Source: Blasia pusilla (lineage: Eukaryota > Marchantiophyta > Marchantiopsida > Blasiales). From it: a stretch of DNA of 64,000 nucleotides. The first letter of the stretch is position 1; every line of letters begins with the position of its first letter. A program made the position numbers and the translations under genes. Below the pieces are notes generated by a model. That model saw nothing but the letters and a program-made list of their open reading frames with translations. It was not told the DNA's origin and searched no databases. Shown piece by piece: positions 20,596-34,058 of this stretch. The stretch lies in assembly GCA_050084515.1 (NCBI GenBank), contig CM114275.1, forward strand, positions 16,554,001-16,618,000, given 5' to 3'.

Positions 20596-22690
20596 ATTGC
20601 GGGAGAAGAGTGTCTCGCCAGATTTTGTAGGATGTACTGTGAATTCGACAGTGTTGGCTTCGAATTATTAAGATTGAAACGGAGTGTTTTTCTCTGTCCA
20701 CGCTTTGGTAAACAATGGCGCATGTGAACACCTTTATGGTCGTGATGAATTCCTCATTTGTTTAAACGTTAACTTGTGAACAAAGGTACACTGCGAAATG
20801 ACGTTAATTTTCCAGTCAGCAATTAAGAGGAGCTTTGTCGGTATGACCAATTTCTTTTTTTCCCTGAGGAAAATGCATCGGCATTTATACGGAAGGAAAC
20901 GCAAGTTCATAGGAAAGGAATGTGTTTTGAGTTGCTACACGTAATACAAGTATCTCAACGAACAGAGTAAAGCAAGTTACGACAAAGTAGTCACTCATTT
21001 CTTTTTCAATTCCTGCATCAATGCAGATCCTACATGTTTCGAACTACCTACCGTAAAATCGAAACCGAAATCGAAAGATCACAATATCACGAACTAATGT
21101 GGGAATGATCTAATTGAATCAGTCAAAGTCCAATTAGTGTGTAAAATGTGGAGAAGGTATCAATTTTCCAACACATCCAAATCTTTACTAGTTCTGCGTT
21201 TCGTCTCTTTTGTCGCCTAAGAAGCGAAGAAGCCACTTCCATAGGAAAAGGAAAAGCTGTCTCTACAGATGTGGCATCTAGCCTCAATGGAAGGATTTGT
21301 AAACTTTTGTCTGGACTAAAACTTAATCTTAAATGGCACGTTCTTTTAAAATGTCAGGGATAATTTTGCCATGTATTCTCCAACGAGAAAGGAAATCACC
21401 TATAGGTGATATCGTCCTTAACCAAATACATTCTTCCTCCAACATTCCAACATTTGTTGGAATGTATTTGGTTACAAACCTTTCCCCTTCCTACCAAAAT
21501 CACATTTACTAAATCAATTTAGCAATTATTTCAATGGGCGTAATGATGTTGCTTTCCCATCAGAAGCTATTTCCTTCCTCAAGCTTTCACATGTGAACGA
21601 ATGCGATAAATTTAAAAATAATCACAGTATTAATTTTACTTTGAAAATACAAATATGACTTGCTCAATTCTTAAATGAAAAAAAATAATCGCTCTTCACC
21701 CGGTTTAAACTGAAATGAAATCCTCTTAATAATGATAATGTTCCTATCTGATTCTTATCTATTTAAAATTTCTCTTGCCATCAGGTGTGAAATATGACAC
21801 AAATTCTAAAAAAATTTAATCCAAATGATCGGATTTATTGATATTCACAATCCCCCATTATAATAATGATTAAATTAGTAATACTATATAAAATCATTTT
21901 CTATTTTTTTCTACTAGAAATATTTTTACCCATCCGAGGGTGGTTTAAATAAGAAAATTCAAACAGGTTCATTACTTGAATATCCCTTCATACCCTAAAC
22001 CTAAAACCTCACTACTTGAATACCCCTCCCCCCTCACCTATCGGCCCTCCAGGTGTGTCGTAAGGCTAAGACCTCAAAACGCATCCATGTCATTACCCGA
22101 GGACAAGTGTTCTCACATCCCGTCCTCTTTTAATAATATAGATAAAAGTGAACTCTAAACTGGATCCAAGAACAGAAAAAATTAGATATAAAACAGAACT
22201 TGCCCATTGTATTGTTGAACATGTGTATGAATGATTAAGTATTTCTTTTTAGCGTACACTTTTTGTTTAACATATGATTATATGGTAGGAAAAAATGTAT
22301 GAATAACTAGATATCACTTCCATACATGGATGTAACATGATTAGATTCTTCACTTCCACACGAGGATAATGGAATGGAATGAAGGGAATAATCACATTAC
22401 ACAATTTTTTTTTTTAATCAATAGAGGGAGAAGTATTTTTCTTGCCACGTGCTGCCCATTAAAATGAATGGAGGGAGAAAAAAACCATCTTACATAATTG
22501 TGGTGCATAAATCATATACCTGGAAAAATGTGACTTGCATTTTCTTCTCACTATCTCTCACATGTAATTGTAATTATTGTTATTAATATAGTAACTCCCA
22601 ATTAATGCACGCAAATTATCTTTCATACAAATCTACATTTCTTGTGAGTAACAAGTATCTTCCAACTATGGATTGCAAGAAAGTTTTTTT
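20596..22690. other. RPL10a 3' flank and AT-rich intergenic DNA
   Basis: The first ~200 bases are presumably the 3' UTR of RPL10a; no single polyadenylation signal stands out. The rest is AT-rich and without coding signal, apart from the foldback at 21395-21473. Confidence 0.5.
21395..21473. repeat. Pair of adjacent foldbacks
   Basis: ATCACCTATAGGTGAT (21395-21410) is a perfect 16-bp palindrome. Next to it AACCAAATACATTC (21420-21433) pairs perfectly with GAATGTATTTGGTT (21460-21473). This could be the remains of a small foldback transposon; no flanking duplication is evident. Confidence 0.8.
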
Positions 22691-23500
22691 TGAATCTGTA
22701 TGGAACATGGATAGATCTTTGCATGGTATGATTATACCTTAATACAATATTATAGAAGTTAACCCATTTGTAAATTATGTTATGGAGAAAATATTGAAGA
22801 TCGTGAACATGTGTTTGTTACATGTCATAGATGTAATCTACTCTTTTTGCAAAAATGGGTTGTTTATCGCTTGAAGTGGAAGTCATCTACTTCTTTACCA
22901 TCGTTTATATTGCAAAGGTGAAATATCTTGATATTTTTCCGCCCCCCTCATCAAACATTACGTGTCGCACGCTCCATAGGGTGGATCACAAATTTGGTGA
23001 CTTGGAATGTGATTAAATGAGATTGAGACTTGAAACCGATGGCATTCCATGAGCATCTACAAAAATGATTTGTCATCATTCTTTAGAGTAGTCTGGGTAA
23101 AAAAATTGAGTATAATAAACTTCATATTAATCCTATGTATGTATATTGTGAACAAGGGTACCTACTTGCGGGGATCTCCGTTTTCTTACTTCATATTATT
23201 GTATGGCACCTGATTGGATCTGATAGACTAAGTAGTGAGGAAGGACGATGACTCAACATTGATAGAAGCGAACGGATTTGTAGATGATATAACACATGAA
23301 GTATTGAAGATGAAGAACATATATATTTTGTCCTTTACTACAGGTAGTGCTTGATGATTTAGGTTGTTATATTAGGGATATCATTATTCATCGTTCGAGT
23401 GCTTTAGACATTGACTATGATTAGACCTCTAATATCTTTTCCTCGTTTGGTGTATTACTTTTGATGTGCTTTTTAGCCTTTTGGGTTCCACAAACTTGAT
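22690..23500 (+). mobile_element. LINE 3' fragment, plus strand (left arm of inverted pair)
   Basis: This segment is an inverted, diverged copy of the minus-strand LINE sequence at 24350-23630. For example, GTACCTACTTGCGGGGATCTC here pairs with the inverse of GAGATTCCCGCAAGTGGGTAC at 24008-24028, and GAAGATGAAGAACATAT (about 23306) with ATATGTTCTTCATCCTC (about 23864). It covers the C-terminal part of a LINE pol gene with a cysteine/histidine-type end. All frames are broken. Confidence 0.65.
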
Positions 23501-23609
23501 TTCTTTACCATTACCATATGAAACGATTAGACTAGCTCATAAAATTGATGTACAAAATTTTCTATTCTTTGCTATAATTAGTGTCTTATGATTTAAGTTT
23601 TTATGATAA

Positions 23610-25570
23610 ATGGTGAATAAAGTTTAGCCGTGGGACCCAAAGGGTTAAAAGGTTTAAAAGCACATCATGAGTAATAAAAAAAATGAGAAAAAGACCCTAG
23701 ACGCAAGTTCCTAACTAATGCCTAGACTATTGAATGATGAATAATGGTATCCCTAATACAACAACCTAGATCACAAGACACTAATCATAGTAAAGAATAA
23801 AAATTCCTCCCATTAATTTTATAATATAATCTAATATCTTTATATCTGAAACATGTAACAAACATATGTTCTTCATCCTCAATATTTCCTACGTTTTATA
23901 ACATATAATTTTGTTCACTTTGATTAATGTTGAGCCAACGTCCTTCCTTGATGCCTAGTCTTTGAGAAAGAGTTCGTTTCCTTGGAATAATATGACGTAA
24001 GAAAGTAGAGATTCCCGCAAGTGGGTACTCTAGTTCACAATATATAAGGATGAGATTAAAATGAAGTTGATAATACTTCATTTTTGTGGCCAGGATGCTC
24101 CACACAATAATGACGAATTGCTGTTATACATGCTCATGGAGTATCAATTTTTTAAAGTCGCTCTCTTGTTTAATCACATTCCACTTTGTAGACCAAGTCA
24201 CCACATCTGCAATCCATCATATGGAGCATGTGGCTTGCAAGACGTGACGAGGGAAACAAGAAATATCAAGAGATCTCACCCTTGCCATATAAGCCATGAC
24301 CAAGTAGAGAGCTTCCACCTCAAATGGTAGAAAGCTTATTTCAACAAGAAGAAAAGTATTAAGAGTTTGGTTTCTCACACCCAATTCTTTATGTAGAAAG
24401 ATTTTTTGTACCCTCTCCATGCGATCCCAACTTGTCTTCTTACAACTAGTGCCTGAAATTTGGATCCCATAGAAGACCATTTGGAGAACTAAGCTCCTAA
24501 ATAAGAACCTTTTAAAACTCTCAATACAAGATGAGCATTTCTACATCGATTCAAAAGTGAATATAAAGAGCTTTGTAACATGCTTCTACTTTCTTTTGAA
24601 GGCAAAATGCCCAACTATAATCACAAGAGAAATTAATGCTTAAATACTTATAGCTCTTCTCTTGTTATAATCAGTGTGCTTTGCAAAAGAACAAGAAGTT
24701 GGATCTAGTACCCACTACAATAGTTTAGACTTCTCCATGTTAACCTACATCTCCTTCTAAATACAAAGACTTTCCAAAGTGTCAAGGTATTTTTATAAAC
24801 TAATGATATCTTGTGCTACTAATATGATATCATTTGCTTATAATTGAGCTTTGATAACAAAGTCTCTAAGCTTCATATCTTCACTTTCTTATTTTTATAA
24901 CCACTTTTTAATTTTTTCCATAAGAGCTCCAAATAGAGCAAGGCAGAGAGGACAACCTTGAATGACTCCAATAGTATTCAAGATCTCTTGAGTTTGTAAA
25001 TCTTTGATTTTGGCCCAAATGAAATTGTACAATGTAGCCTATCTGATAAGAGCTTACAAGGAACTACATTGAAGCCTTCTTGAAGTCGATGAAATCGTAG
25101 AACAAAGCTTTCGCATTTCCCTTATATTTCTCCCATAGAACAAGGGAGGCCAAGATATGGTCAATGATGTTGTATGTGGGATGAAAAGTAGCTTGAATTT
25201 GTGCTCTTTCTCGAAAGACCTTATCCCTTTATTCATTTTTGACTCCACCAAATTTCCAAAAAGCTTGGCAAAATCACTATCCACCATGATAGTCCAATAA
25301 TTTGTCACCAAATCCTTTCGTCCTCATTTGTGGATAAGAATTATTTCACATAGTGACCAAGGAGTAGGAGAAGCAAAGATATCAGCATCATCCAATACTT
25401 TGGCAAGGATAAGCCCGATTGGATTTCCTCCTCACTAGATAAGTTCAACAAAAAGACCATCCAAATCTTCACATTTTCCATATGCTAATTTTCTAAGTTG
25501 AGTCATGATCTCAGCTTCAGGGAAGAATCTTGGTCCATTTTGTACAAAAATCTTAGTCCATGACTATCAC
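23610..25570 (-). mobile_element. LINE-type reverse transcriptase relic, minus strand
   Basis: Minus strand from about 25570. It contains LIHK, then NYWTIMVDSDFAKLFGNLVE (an NYR-type RT segment, 25310-25250), FIPHTTSLTISWPPL-type residues in alternating frames, YDFIDFKKAS (about 25100), and VIQGCPLCLALFGALMEK (about 24975-24920). These are successive motifs of plant LINE reverse transcriptases. The YxDD box is degraded (QANDIILV near 24850). The C-terminal portion down to 23630 matches the plus-strand fragment at 22690-23500. No endonuclease domain is seen. The element is thoroughly broken. Confidence 0.75.
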
Positions 25571-25994
25571 TAGACATGACTCACTTCTTCCTACCTTTTG
25601 GTGGACTTGATGGTTGCCTTCTCCTACATACCATCTTATCACTACTTGTCTTACATCCAATAAAGGGAAAAAACAAGCCATTCTGCTGTAACTATAGTCC
25701 TAATGCTATGAGTATCAAGTGAAATCATACAGGCACATTATTATTGCACCAACCCACACTTGTTGTAGCAATGATGAGTTTTCACAATCAGAAGTGCTTG
25801 TCTATTGAAATGAAGAGGTAGCAAATGCTTCTTACATCCAAGAGTAGCCAAATGTCAAAAGCTACTTAGTGTATCCATTCACCCTTAAATGGACTATCTA
25901 CTTATATTAAAAGAATGTCTAGTTAAGAGTGAATGATGCTTTCTATGAAAAAAGAGACTTACATTGAAATAAGGCCCTATAGCATTTCAATTGC
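25571..25994. other. No gene seen
   Basis: AT-rich, with no coding or repeat signal recognised. Confidence 0.4.
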
Positions 25995-26400
25995 CACTCT
26001 CAATACTGAAACAAAAGGGGAAGGTTCCTCTACTTTTGAGTAAAAATCCCCCCTATAAATGACTCAAAATTAAAACATGAATTTACGAGTACATGTGAAT
26101 TGCCACACCTAAAACTGAAACACAAAGGGAAGCCTCTACTTTTGAGTATAAAATCCCTCTTTGAATGACTACACTACTACAAACCTCCTTTCTCATTGTC
26201 TCAAGTAACCTCAAAACATCCACACTCAAAACTGAAACATAAAAGCAAGGTTCCTCTAATATTGAGTACAAAACCCCGCTTCTAAATGATTCCACATCTA
26301 AAAGAAACCCCTCTGAATAGCTCAAAATTGACACTAGAATTTACAAGTATATTTGAATGGCAACACTCAAAACAACTAAACACAAAGGGAAGGTACCCTT
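25995..26400. repeat. Four imperfect tandem units of about 110-140 bp
   Basis: Units begin near 26000, 26108, 26224 and 26362, each with a core like ACTCAAAACTGAAACACAAA followed by GGGAAGG and a TTTTGAGTA-type stretch. Divergence between units is substantial. The block lies just downstream, in the minus direction, of the CACTA relic and may be its subterminal repeat region. Confidence 0.65.
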
Positions 26401-26439
26401 AATTTTAAGAAGGCACAACAAGATGAGATGGCCATAACA

Positions 26440-29400
26440 CTACACTATCAAGGGCATCTCCAACATAAATCTGCGGTCAGCCATATTTGGAAATGGAAAA
26501 ACATATTTTTTCTTGCAAACCTCTATCAAATGGACAACACAATGCCCATCTAGAATTTCACGTCCATGGAAGGTAGAAGAAGCATCATGCAAGCTGCCAT
26601 AATCTACAACCATTGAGGGGTTCTCACGTGACATCAACTGCTATAACGTAGGCCCAATAGATTTGAGCCATGGCTTGGTAGCCTCTCGTGTCCTCTTCCT
26701 AAGTGTTGCTTTGCTCACTACCGTTTTCTTTTGCAGAAGATCCATATTACTGAGCTCTATTGCTCCACCACTCCTCACCATCCTTGTACTATCCTCATTC
26801 TCCTTTGAAAATTTAGTGGCCTCTAAATTGCATCTCCGCGATGTCCTACCCTCGAATTTTCCTAGAATGGTGGGGGCTCATCTAGGATCTCTACAATCAT
26901 AATTACAAAATATAACCATCCTTTGAAATAGATCATAATTCTTCATCAACTTCAAAGTAAGATGCACAAGATCACTCTCAACTTACATACGTGAATAAAT
27001 TGGTTTACTTGGAATGACAGTAGCATTAACCTCTTTTGTGCCTCCCTTTCTCTTTGGACCAATTGATGCAATACCAATTTTTTTTATCTAGTCCACTTAT
27101 TGTATGAACACCCTTGGAAACATGTGGAAGAGTCTAAGGCAAGGGCACAATAGTGACTAGCTTTGGAGAGGGTGCACGCTTTGGATTTGAAGAGTTTTTT
27201 GTGATTGGGTGAGGAGAGGATACACTTAATGGCATAGAGTATGGTGCTCCACTAAGAGTAGGGTCTAGTTTTCTTACTCCATGAGGAGATAATAAAACTC
27301 TTGGATCTGGAGAAATCTCCCTAGAACCCCTTCTTTCCTCATGGTCCCTTCTCAAGCCTGTGGAATTGAATTCCATCAACTTTGTGAAGTTCTCTTCTTG
27401 ATAGGAAATAGCACTCTATATGCTTGCCTCTACCATGTCCAAGCGGCTAGAGAATGCATCTATGCGATCAATTATGTAAGTCACAAACTCAGGCAAAAAC
27501 TCCTCCATGAACTTTAATCGTGCAAAGATCTTTGTTAGCTCAGATGATCATGTTGCATGAAACACAAGATTGAGATCTCCGTCTATATCCATAGGCATTT
27601 ACTAGAAAAACACTAGAGTAATTTGAACTCTATAGCAACTAGATGAAAATACCTGCTTGGACACTATAGTCGTACCATGACTTCTTTGGTTCTTTGCCTC
27701 CTCATAGACCTGCGCCTTAGTAGGAGTTTGCCCCTTCTCTTTTCTCTACAACATATGTTATACCAACCAAGTTCAGTCTATCAAACACCAAACCAAGCCA
27801 AAACTATATGATGGATCAAGAAATAATAGATGGCTCCTTCAATACTATTCATACACACACTTTGCGATTGGTGCATTCCCTTCTTCTTTTTGCACGGTTT
27901 GGATTGGCCACCATTGTTTGTGCCTCCGAAATCTGCTCACTCTTTATCTTCGCACTCTCGCTCATGAAGTGGGCTAGTAATTTCCCTCATTGGTTGGGAT
28001 CCACGTAAGGTGGTGGGGCCACTTTCTTACCTCCTCCCGCTTCTTTCCATACCTAACGTAATCTAAATCTCTTTGTCTTCAGTATTTGTTGTGCATATTC
28101 CTCCAAACATGGAACAACCACTCGGTTTCCATGGTTTTCAACATACTCCAATCTAGGAGCAACACCCCTCAATACTAAATTCAAATCACTTGAGTGCTAG
28201 TCTGAAAATTCACAATGGAGATGTCAAGCCATTGCAAAACCTCCGCTCTTAAATCTGCATGCCATCTATCCTTTCCTTTTGAAGTTGTGGTGATCCAAAT
28301 AGAGATGTTTACACCCACTTTTCCAACCTTCACCCCCTCGTTATGCACACTGCTCTCTGCCACTGAGTTTGGTGTGTATGATGTCCCTACGCTTGCCCTT
28401 CGCAAGCATAGAGTCATATAGTTTTCTGCACACATCACACACTTGAGTCAAGCATCCATCCCACTTTGCAAATCTATCCGCGTACAAAAAAACTTCCACA
28501 TCGATTTGAAATCACTTACAAGTTACACTATCTTACTGAAGCTACAAGGAAGATGTTGTCCATATAGGGAAGATACTTCTCTAAAATAACTTGGTATTAC
28601 TTGTAGTCTTTGTCATTTGCACTCCTTGGTCTACTAAACCATTGATTTTTTCCATACATGTCTAGAGTGCTATTATGGAGTCCATAAAGGACATGACTAG
28701 TGCCAAACCGATCCTGACTATTTGGCACCACATGAAAATTTCCCTCGCTGTAGTTGGAGAATCCACCCTGCATAGGATCTACACGTGATATATATGTCAG
28801 AGTAGTGCACATACAAAATAGAAAACCTTCCCACCATCTTCCTATGAAATATAAAATATATTCTCCAACTCACAAGTTGGAGAATACAAATGGACATGTT
28901 CTTACTATTTCATCCTTGCCCCGTTGGACAATATCCACCGTGGAACGAAGTTGGCTCCCAATTCCGTGCATAGGGTCCATCTCTACCACCTTGAGACATG
29001 CCCGTTTATCTATGTCTACTATATTATACACCCACTTGATGTTCCACATGACTAAGAATGTCATTTACACTCCCATATGCAATATCCCTTGCCCAATTAC
29101 TTTGCCCCCCAACTGTCTCTTTGTGCCACTCCAACGCATACCACCAATTAAAGATGTTTCCTTTGAAATTCTCCTAAATATGGATAGAATTATAGACATT
29201 GATCCACTCCAATTGAAACACAAAAATTACCTGCTTCTTTCCCCCAACAGTTGGTGGTAGAGGCTCCTTAGGAGCCGCAAGCTCATCTGACCTTGAGTGG
29301 TCTTCTTTACTAAAATCGGAAACAAAGTCTGGATCACAAGTTGGAGACTCCTCACATTTGGTGTGAGCCTAAATGTCGTGACCAAGTTTTTCCATTGGTG

Positions 29401-30252
29401 GAAATACCTTTCTAAGCAATCAAGAGCTCCTTCTCTTCGGTCATGGAGAGTGTCTCTCTTTGCAGGGCATGGGGTAGGCTCTTTCCTAGAATAAGCCTCC
29501 GCGCTACACATGAGGACAAGTTTTTCAAGAACATGAATCAAGCAGAATGGTTTTGATTAATTCATAAAGGCCCAAATCTAAATGCTCAACATGTCAAACC
29601 TTACAATTCAACGTGCTTCTGTTTGAGTTCTTCCGCCAATTCCTTAAGGCATTTGTTCACATAAGCGACGCAGACCTCTATAGGGTCACATATTTCATTC
29701 ACATTTTCCATCCTTTTTGACAAAACACCATAATCTATGTGTTACACACTCCAATGCGGCCAATCACTACTCAAGAATCACATTTTGCTAAGTTAGTTTC
29801 CAACAGACAACGTGCAGGTCCCATGAACCTATGCCCAATGATTGAACACACCAATTTTTTTTTCTTTATGAACCCATGGCATCATTTAGTTCCTCTACAA
29901 TCTCGATGTTTCCTTCCCATCTTTCTACCCTCATCAATGGTATGAACTGACTATTAAGAGCTGTGACATGTTGAACTATTCTACTAGAAGCTTCAAAAGC
30001 CCCACGGCCCTGTAAACAGATCTCCAACATATTACTTGATACCCTATGATTCCTTGCTTGCTTGTGGAACACTACATGCCATCCGGGTAATTCATCCACG
30101 TCTAGGAAGAAGGCTTGTTCTTGGTAATTTCTCATTTTCTCGAATACAAATATCAACCCTGAATCATATGTGACAAAATGACTTTCTCTTGGATCTATCA
30201 AACGCAAGTGGTTTCCATTTACTTGCATTTTCTTATAATCTAAGACGAACAT
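26440..30252 (-). mobile_element. CACTA transposase relic 2, C-terminal half
   Basis: Minus strand. At 30252-29930 a DUF4216-like segment reads FVFEKMRNYQEQAFFLDVD, then PGWHVVFHKQARNHRV. At the other end (26637-26440) VVDYGSLHDASSTFHGREI and DGHCVVHLIEV resemble the terminal domain found after DUF4216 in plant CACTA (TNP2) proteins. The 2.9 kb between holds several broken minus-strand frames without recognisable domains; they may be exons, a second gene, or insertions. Assignment of the ends is moderate and of the middle weak. Confidence 0.5.
29866..30252 (-). pseudogene. DUF4216-like segment of a CACTA transposase
   Basis: 128 codons open. The conserved core is an aromatic stretch (QEQAFFLDVD) followed by GWHVVFHK and a basic R-x-x-R tail. 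A parallel segment, GWRVVLKKEARSRR, occurs in CACTA relic 1 at 33771-34058. Such segments sit C-terminal to the catalytic part of TNP2-type transposases. With two copies, at least two CACTA insertions are represented. Confidence 0.55.
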
Positions 30253-30690
30253 ACCAGGTGGAGCGGAGAGAAGGTAGACATCTCGATCAGTATCCGGGTG
30301 TTGTGCATAATGCTCTTGAGTTGCCCCTCAAATCCATTTTGTGAATGATAGAAAGCCTGTGTACCTTTCCCCATATGTGGACTTTCTCCCATATCATATT
30401 TCCTATAGAGTTCATGCCATTATTAGTTGACCAAGATCTGGTGAGCGACAAGATAATTACCTGGAAAAATGCAATATCATATAGGCTTGAGTGAGGGAAG
30501 GTTTACTCACTACCACCATGGTTGCATTAGACTAGGGTTTTTCAACACATATTGATGAGCCATATGTGAGAGAGGCTGTACTCATATTTCTAAACCAAGA
30601 GTCGTGATACGAGACTTCAAAAGGAAGATCGAGGAGGCATACGAATAAACTCAAGCACCAATATAGAAAATCCAATTAGAAGAATTAAAA

Positions 30691-30713
30691 AATCCTTCTT
30701 AAAAAGAAGGATT
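30691..30713. repeat. Small perfect hairpin
   Basis: AATCCTTCTT and its exact inverse AAGAAGGATT are separated by AAA. Confidence 0.9.
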
Positions 30714-31613
30714 GTGCGGCTTTCGACATTCACACACATACACTCCTATGTCTACGCACACATCGGCTCTCGACATTCAATAAAAAATCTGACAGCATAA
30801 TCGACTACAATACCAAACATCATAGAAAAGCCTAAATGCACCGTCAGGCCTCCCAATAGCCCTACTCCTACACTCTTGCAAATTTAGCTTCCTAACCTCT
30901 CACAAGTTTCATCTTAGGATCCACCGCTCTTCCCCCCATCGCGAAAATCGATTCAAACTTTTTGAACTAATGAGAGCTTTATCACTCTCGTTGTTGTTGT
31001 GTTGTGCGGATTGTGCCGCTTAAGAACAAACAAGAGCAGAAAATCACAATCAAGTTGGGATATGGGAATATTTTTTTTTAAATGCGACAAGTATTCACAC
31101 TCCATGACGTTTAAGTGTGATCCTCCATTTCCATTCAGCCCTTAGCCAAAGGACAAGCCTAAGCTCCCAAGAGAGAAAGATCACATTGTGAGAATAGAGC
31201 TATAACAGATTTAGAGAACTTGAATGTATTGTGGTACTCAAAAGTAAGGAAGAGAAAAAGAAGCCTACAAAGCCGCTCTTGCAAATTTTTGCCTTGGAAG
31301 CCTCTCACAGTCCCTAGCTCTGGTGTCCCTAAACACACCCACCAACTCTCAAGCCTTGACTTCTAGCCCTTGCGCACCGCTCGCTTTTAGTCGCAGTTTG
31401 TTGCCGATTGTTTTACTTCTCATCTTGTGCTATTGCTTTACCTCACTCCCTCAATGCAAATTCTATGATGGAAACCCTAAGCAATTGTTAAGGTTCATGA
31501 CACACTCTCAAGAATACCCTAGTTGGATATCTTATTATGACTGTTTTTCTTCTCATCCTATGCTACTCAATGTTTGGACCTCACTCCCTGAATGAAAATT
31601 CTATGATGCAAAC

Positions 31614-31681
31614 CCTTAGCAATAGTTAATTGTCACAACACACTCTCGAGAGTGTGTTGTGACAATTAACTATTGCTAAGG
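31614..31681. repeat. Perfect 68-bp palindrome without spacer
   Basis: Two 34-bp arms match perfectly around a central CTCGAG. The left arm is the end of the second unit of a local direct duplication; the right arm is its exact mirror. A perfect spacer-less palindrome in otherwise decayed DNA points to a recent copying event or an assembly artefact. Confidence 0.95.
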
Positions 31682-33770
31682 TGGGTATCTTCTTAGTCTG
31701 ATCCCTCATGCCAAATCTTTTTCACTTCATTTTCAATATATTTCTAGCTCTCGTCCATATATATTTCTTCCCCGTACTCACAAGCCGAAAAAATAAATTT
31801 CTATGAGATTACTATGTGAATTATGTGGATTGTATGACTTATTTAGTAGTAAGCTTAATTTAGCTTCATATACTTTTATTTAAAATTAATACAAAAATGC
31901 CACATAATTTTGGACAGTACAATTATATCTTCCATGTCATTATTTCAAAATTATATGCAAGAAAAAATAATTTCAATATTTGAAATATTAAATGCATGCA
32001 TCTACTACTGCAAGAGTGTGTATATGATTCCTGGATATGGTTGTTTACATGAAGCATATATGGTTGAATCCATATCTCATCAGAGTTTTTATTCCATATT
32101 CAACTTTAAATCCTAAGGAAGATGTGCATTATTTCTCAGTAGTAGAAGAAAGTAGGACTCAATTTCTTGCTAGTGTATCTAGACCATGTCGAAGCATATC
32201 GGCGGAAGAATTGTTGAAATTGAAGTGAGATAGTCAAAATTCTGAAATGGATGACGTGCAATAAATTTGACAGGATTTGAAGAGGGGGAGGCTTCTCAAT
32301 GCTATTGGAGTTGCTGAAGAGTGGAGAAATTGAGGATTAGATTGAGCTGATTTTGGTAAGGAAATCAACGTCAATCGTGGCCTGATTGAGTGTGGGAAAT
32401 TCAGCAAGTGCGTGGACACTTCGTTGCTGATTTTGAGTGAAGTATGATTGATTCTAGACAAAACTGGATGAATATTGGGCAAGAGATAATTAAGCAAGAA
32501 GCAAAATTAAGGAGGGCACCATCCTGCTATATTATGCAGGATTTTGTGAGATTTGAACTTGCCATTGGTATGATTGCGAACGATTAAGTTTGACAATGAA
32601 AACGAGACAAAAAATAGATCGCATTTGAGGAAGATTCCAAAATCATTTCTCATAAGAGCATAGATTCCTTGCGATGAGCGGATCTTGGGAAATTTAATAT
32701 TACATAGATTTATTTTCTATTAATTAGAAAATATGGTGTGTCTTAACTAAAATCCTTTTGAAGTCACATGCACTAAAGTATGTTGAACTAAGTCTTATAA
32801 CAAAGAGAAAATTGAGTATAAAAATGACTCTCAAATGTATGTGATCTTCAATCAATCCTAGCCCACACTTCAAGAGAGAATCCAAGCTCAATACATGCAA
32901 GCTACATTGTGTCACAGATCCCAACATGAGTCTGATCCTATGGAAGATGAGCTCCGAATGAGCTTCATGTGAGGTATACCCTCCTTAGGACCTCAGTGGA
33001 TGATCTGTACACACACACATAACCTCCCTCCTAGCACATAACTAATGACCTCTAGCACACAAGTACTAACTCCCTAACAACTTCACTTGTGGTCCCTTCA
33101 TGAGACCATCTACGCAACCAACCCTCGATCCTATATGTCCAAGTGGAGCCATACATGGCTGGGAGGTTCAACCTCTTGAAGGTTGCCACTCCTCATAAAG
33201 GAAGGATGACCTACACTCATAGGTCACTTCCTAAGAGCATATCACATATGACCTCTCAAAATAGGAAATAGGAAGGGTATGGTATACAAGATGGATTTTG
33301 GAGAGGTCAATAGAGAAAAGAGCACAAGTTGTACCCAAAAATAGGAATGGACCTTGAATGATAGAGGAATAGTCAAGGAGTCAGAGTTGAGGATTCATTT
33401 GGAAGCCCTCTTGAGGAGTGAGGGTTTATGTGATGTTCAAGGGGAATTACCAAAGAGAAGTGAAGTTGAGGTCTTGGAAGATGGCAACTTGGAATGGGAA
33501 CTGTAGTAAGGGTTGTGTATTTTATAGAGTACGAGAGTTATAGTTCTTTACTTTGGAAGCCATTGAAAGAAGAAGAGGAGCCCTCGAGTGCTTCATGTAG
33601 TAAGCATCCAATCAAGGAGCAAGGTTGCATGGAAATGGACAAGTTCTTGGACATGCCGCGTGGATACCTGTTGCATGCATCTGAGGTGCTTCTTGTAAAA
33701 TGATGAAGTGTTTTCATTACTTTATATCTCAGACTCAACACTTTCTGAAGTCCAACTTATTGGACCCTTA

Positions 33771-34058
33771 TCAACATCCCTTCTTGCTATCATTGTTTGC
33801 TCCATTCAACTTTGTATTATTTTCTAGTATATTGCCACGTGCATTTAGTTCTAAAGTTGGATAAACTTTTAATCCAAAGTAATCTCCACTATCAACTACA
33901 ACTACTTCATGTTCATCTTGTTGTTGTCTTCGAGATCTAGCCTCTTTCTTAAGTACTACTCTCCATCCATTACCATCTCTCCTGTCCCCATAAGATACTT
34001 GCTCAACTTGCATAGGGAGGACAAAGGGTTGGTGATCTTTTGGCTTGTTATCCTTCAA
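33771..34058 (-). pseudogene. DUF4216-like end of CACTA transposase
   Basis: QPFVLPMQVEQVSYGDRRDG followed by GWRVVLKKEARSRR is the DUF4216 pattern (residues P-F-V-L, then W-x-V-V and an arginine cluster). It lies in the expected position downstream of the DUF4218 block. Confidence 0.65.

Larger units (their letters stand above)
30260..33770. other. Intergenic DNA between the two CACTA relics, no gene seen
   Basis: No recognisable protein. It includes a small hairpin (30691-30713), a diverged ~130-bp direct duplication (about 31430-31510 and 31565-31640, sharing CCTCACTCCCT and TTCTATGATG), the perfect palindrome at 31614-31681, and AT-rich sequence. Open frames such as 31910-32116 and 33494-33703 match nothing I recognise. 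Confidence 0.45.

Noticed and set aside
25995-26400. CRISPR-like array
   Set aside because: The units are long, diverged and without spacers of even length, and the genome is eukaryotic. They are ordinary tandem repeats.
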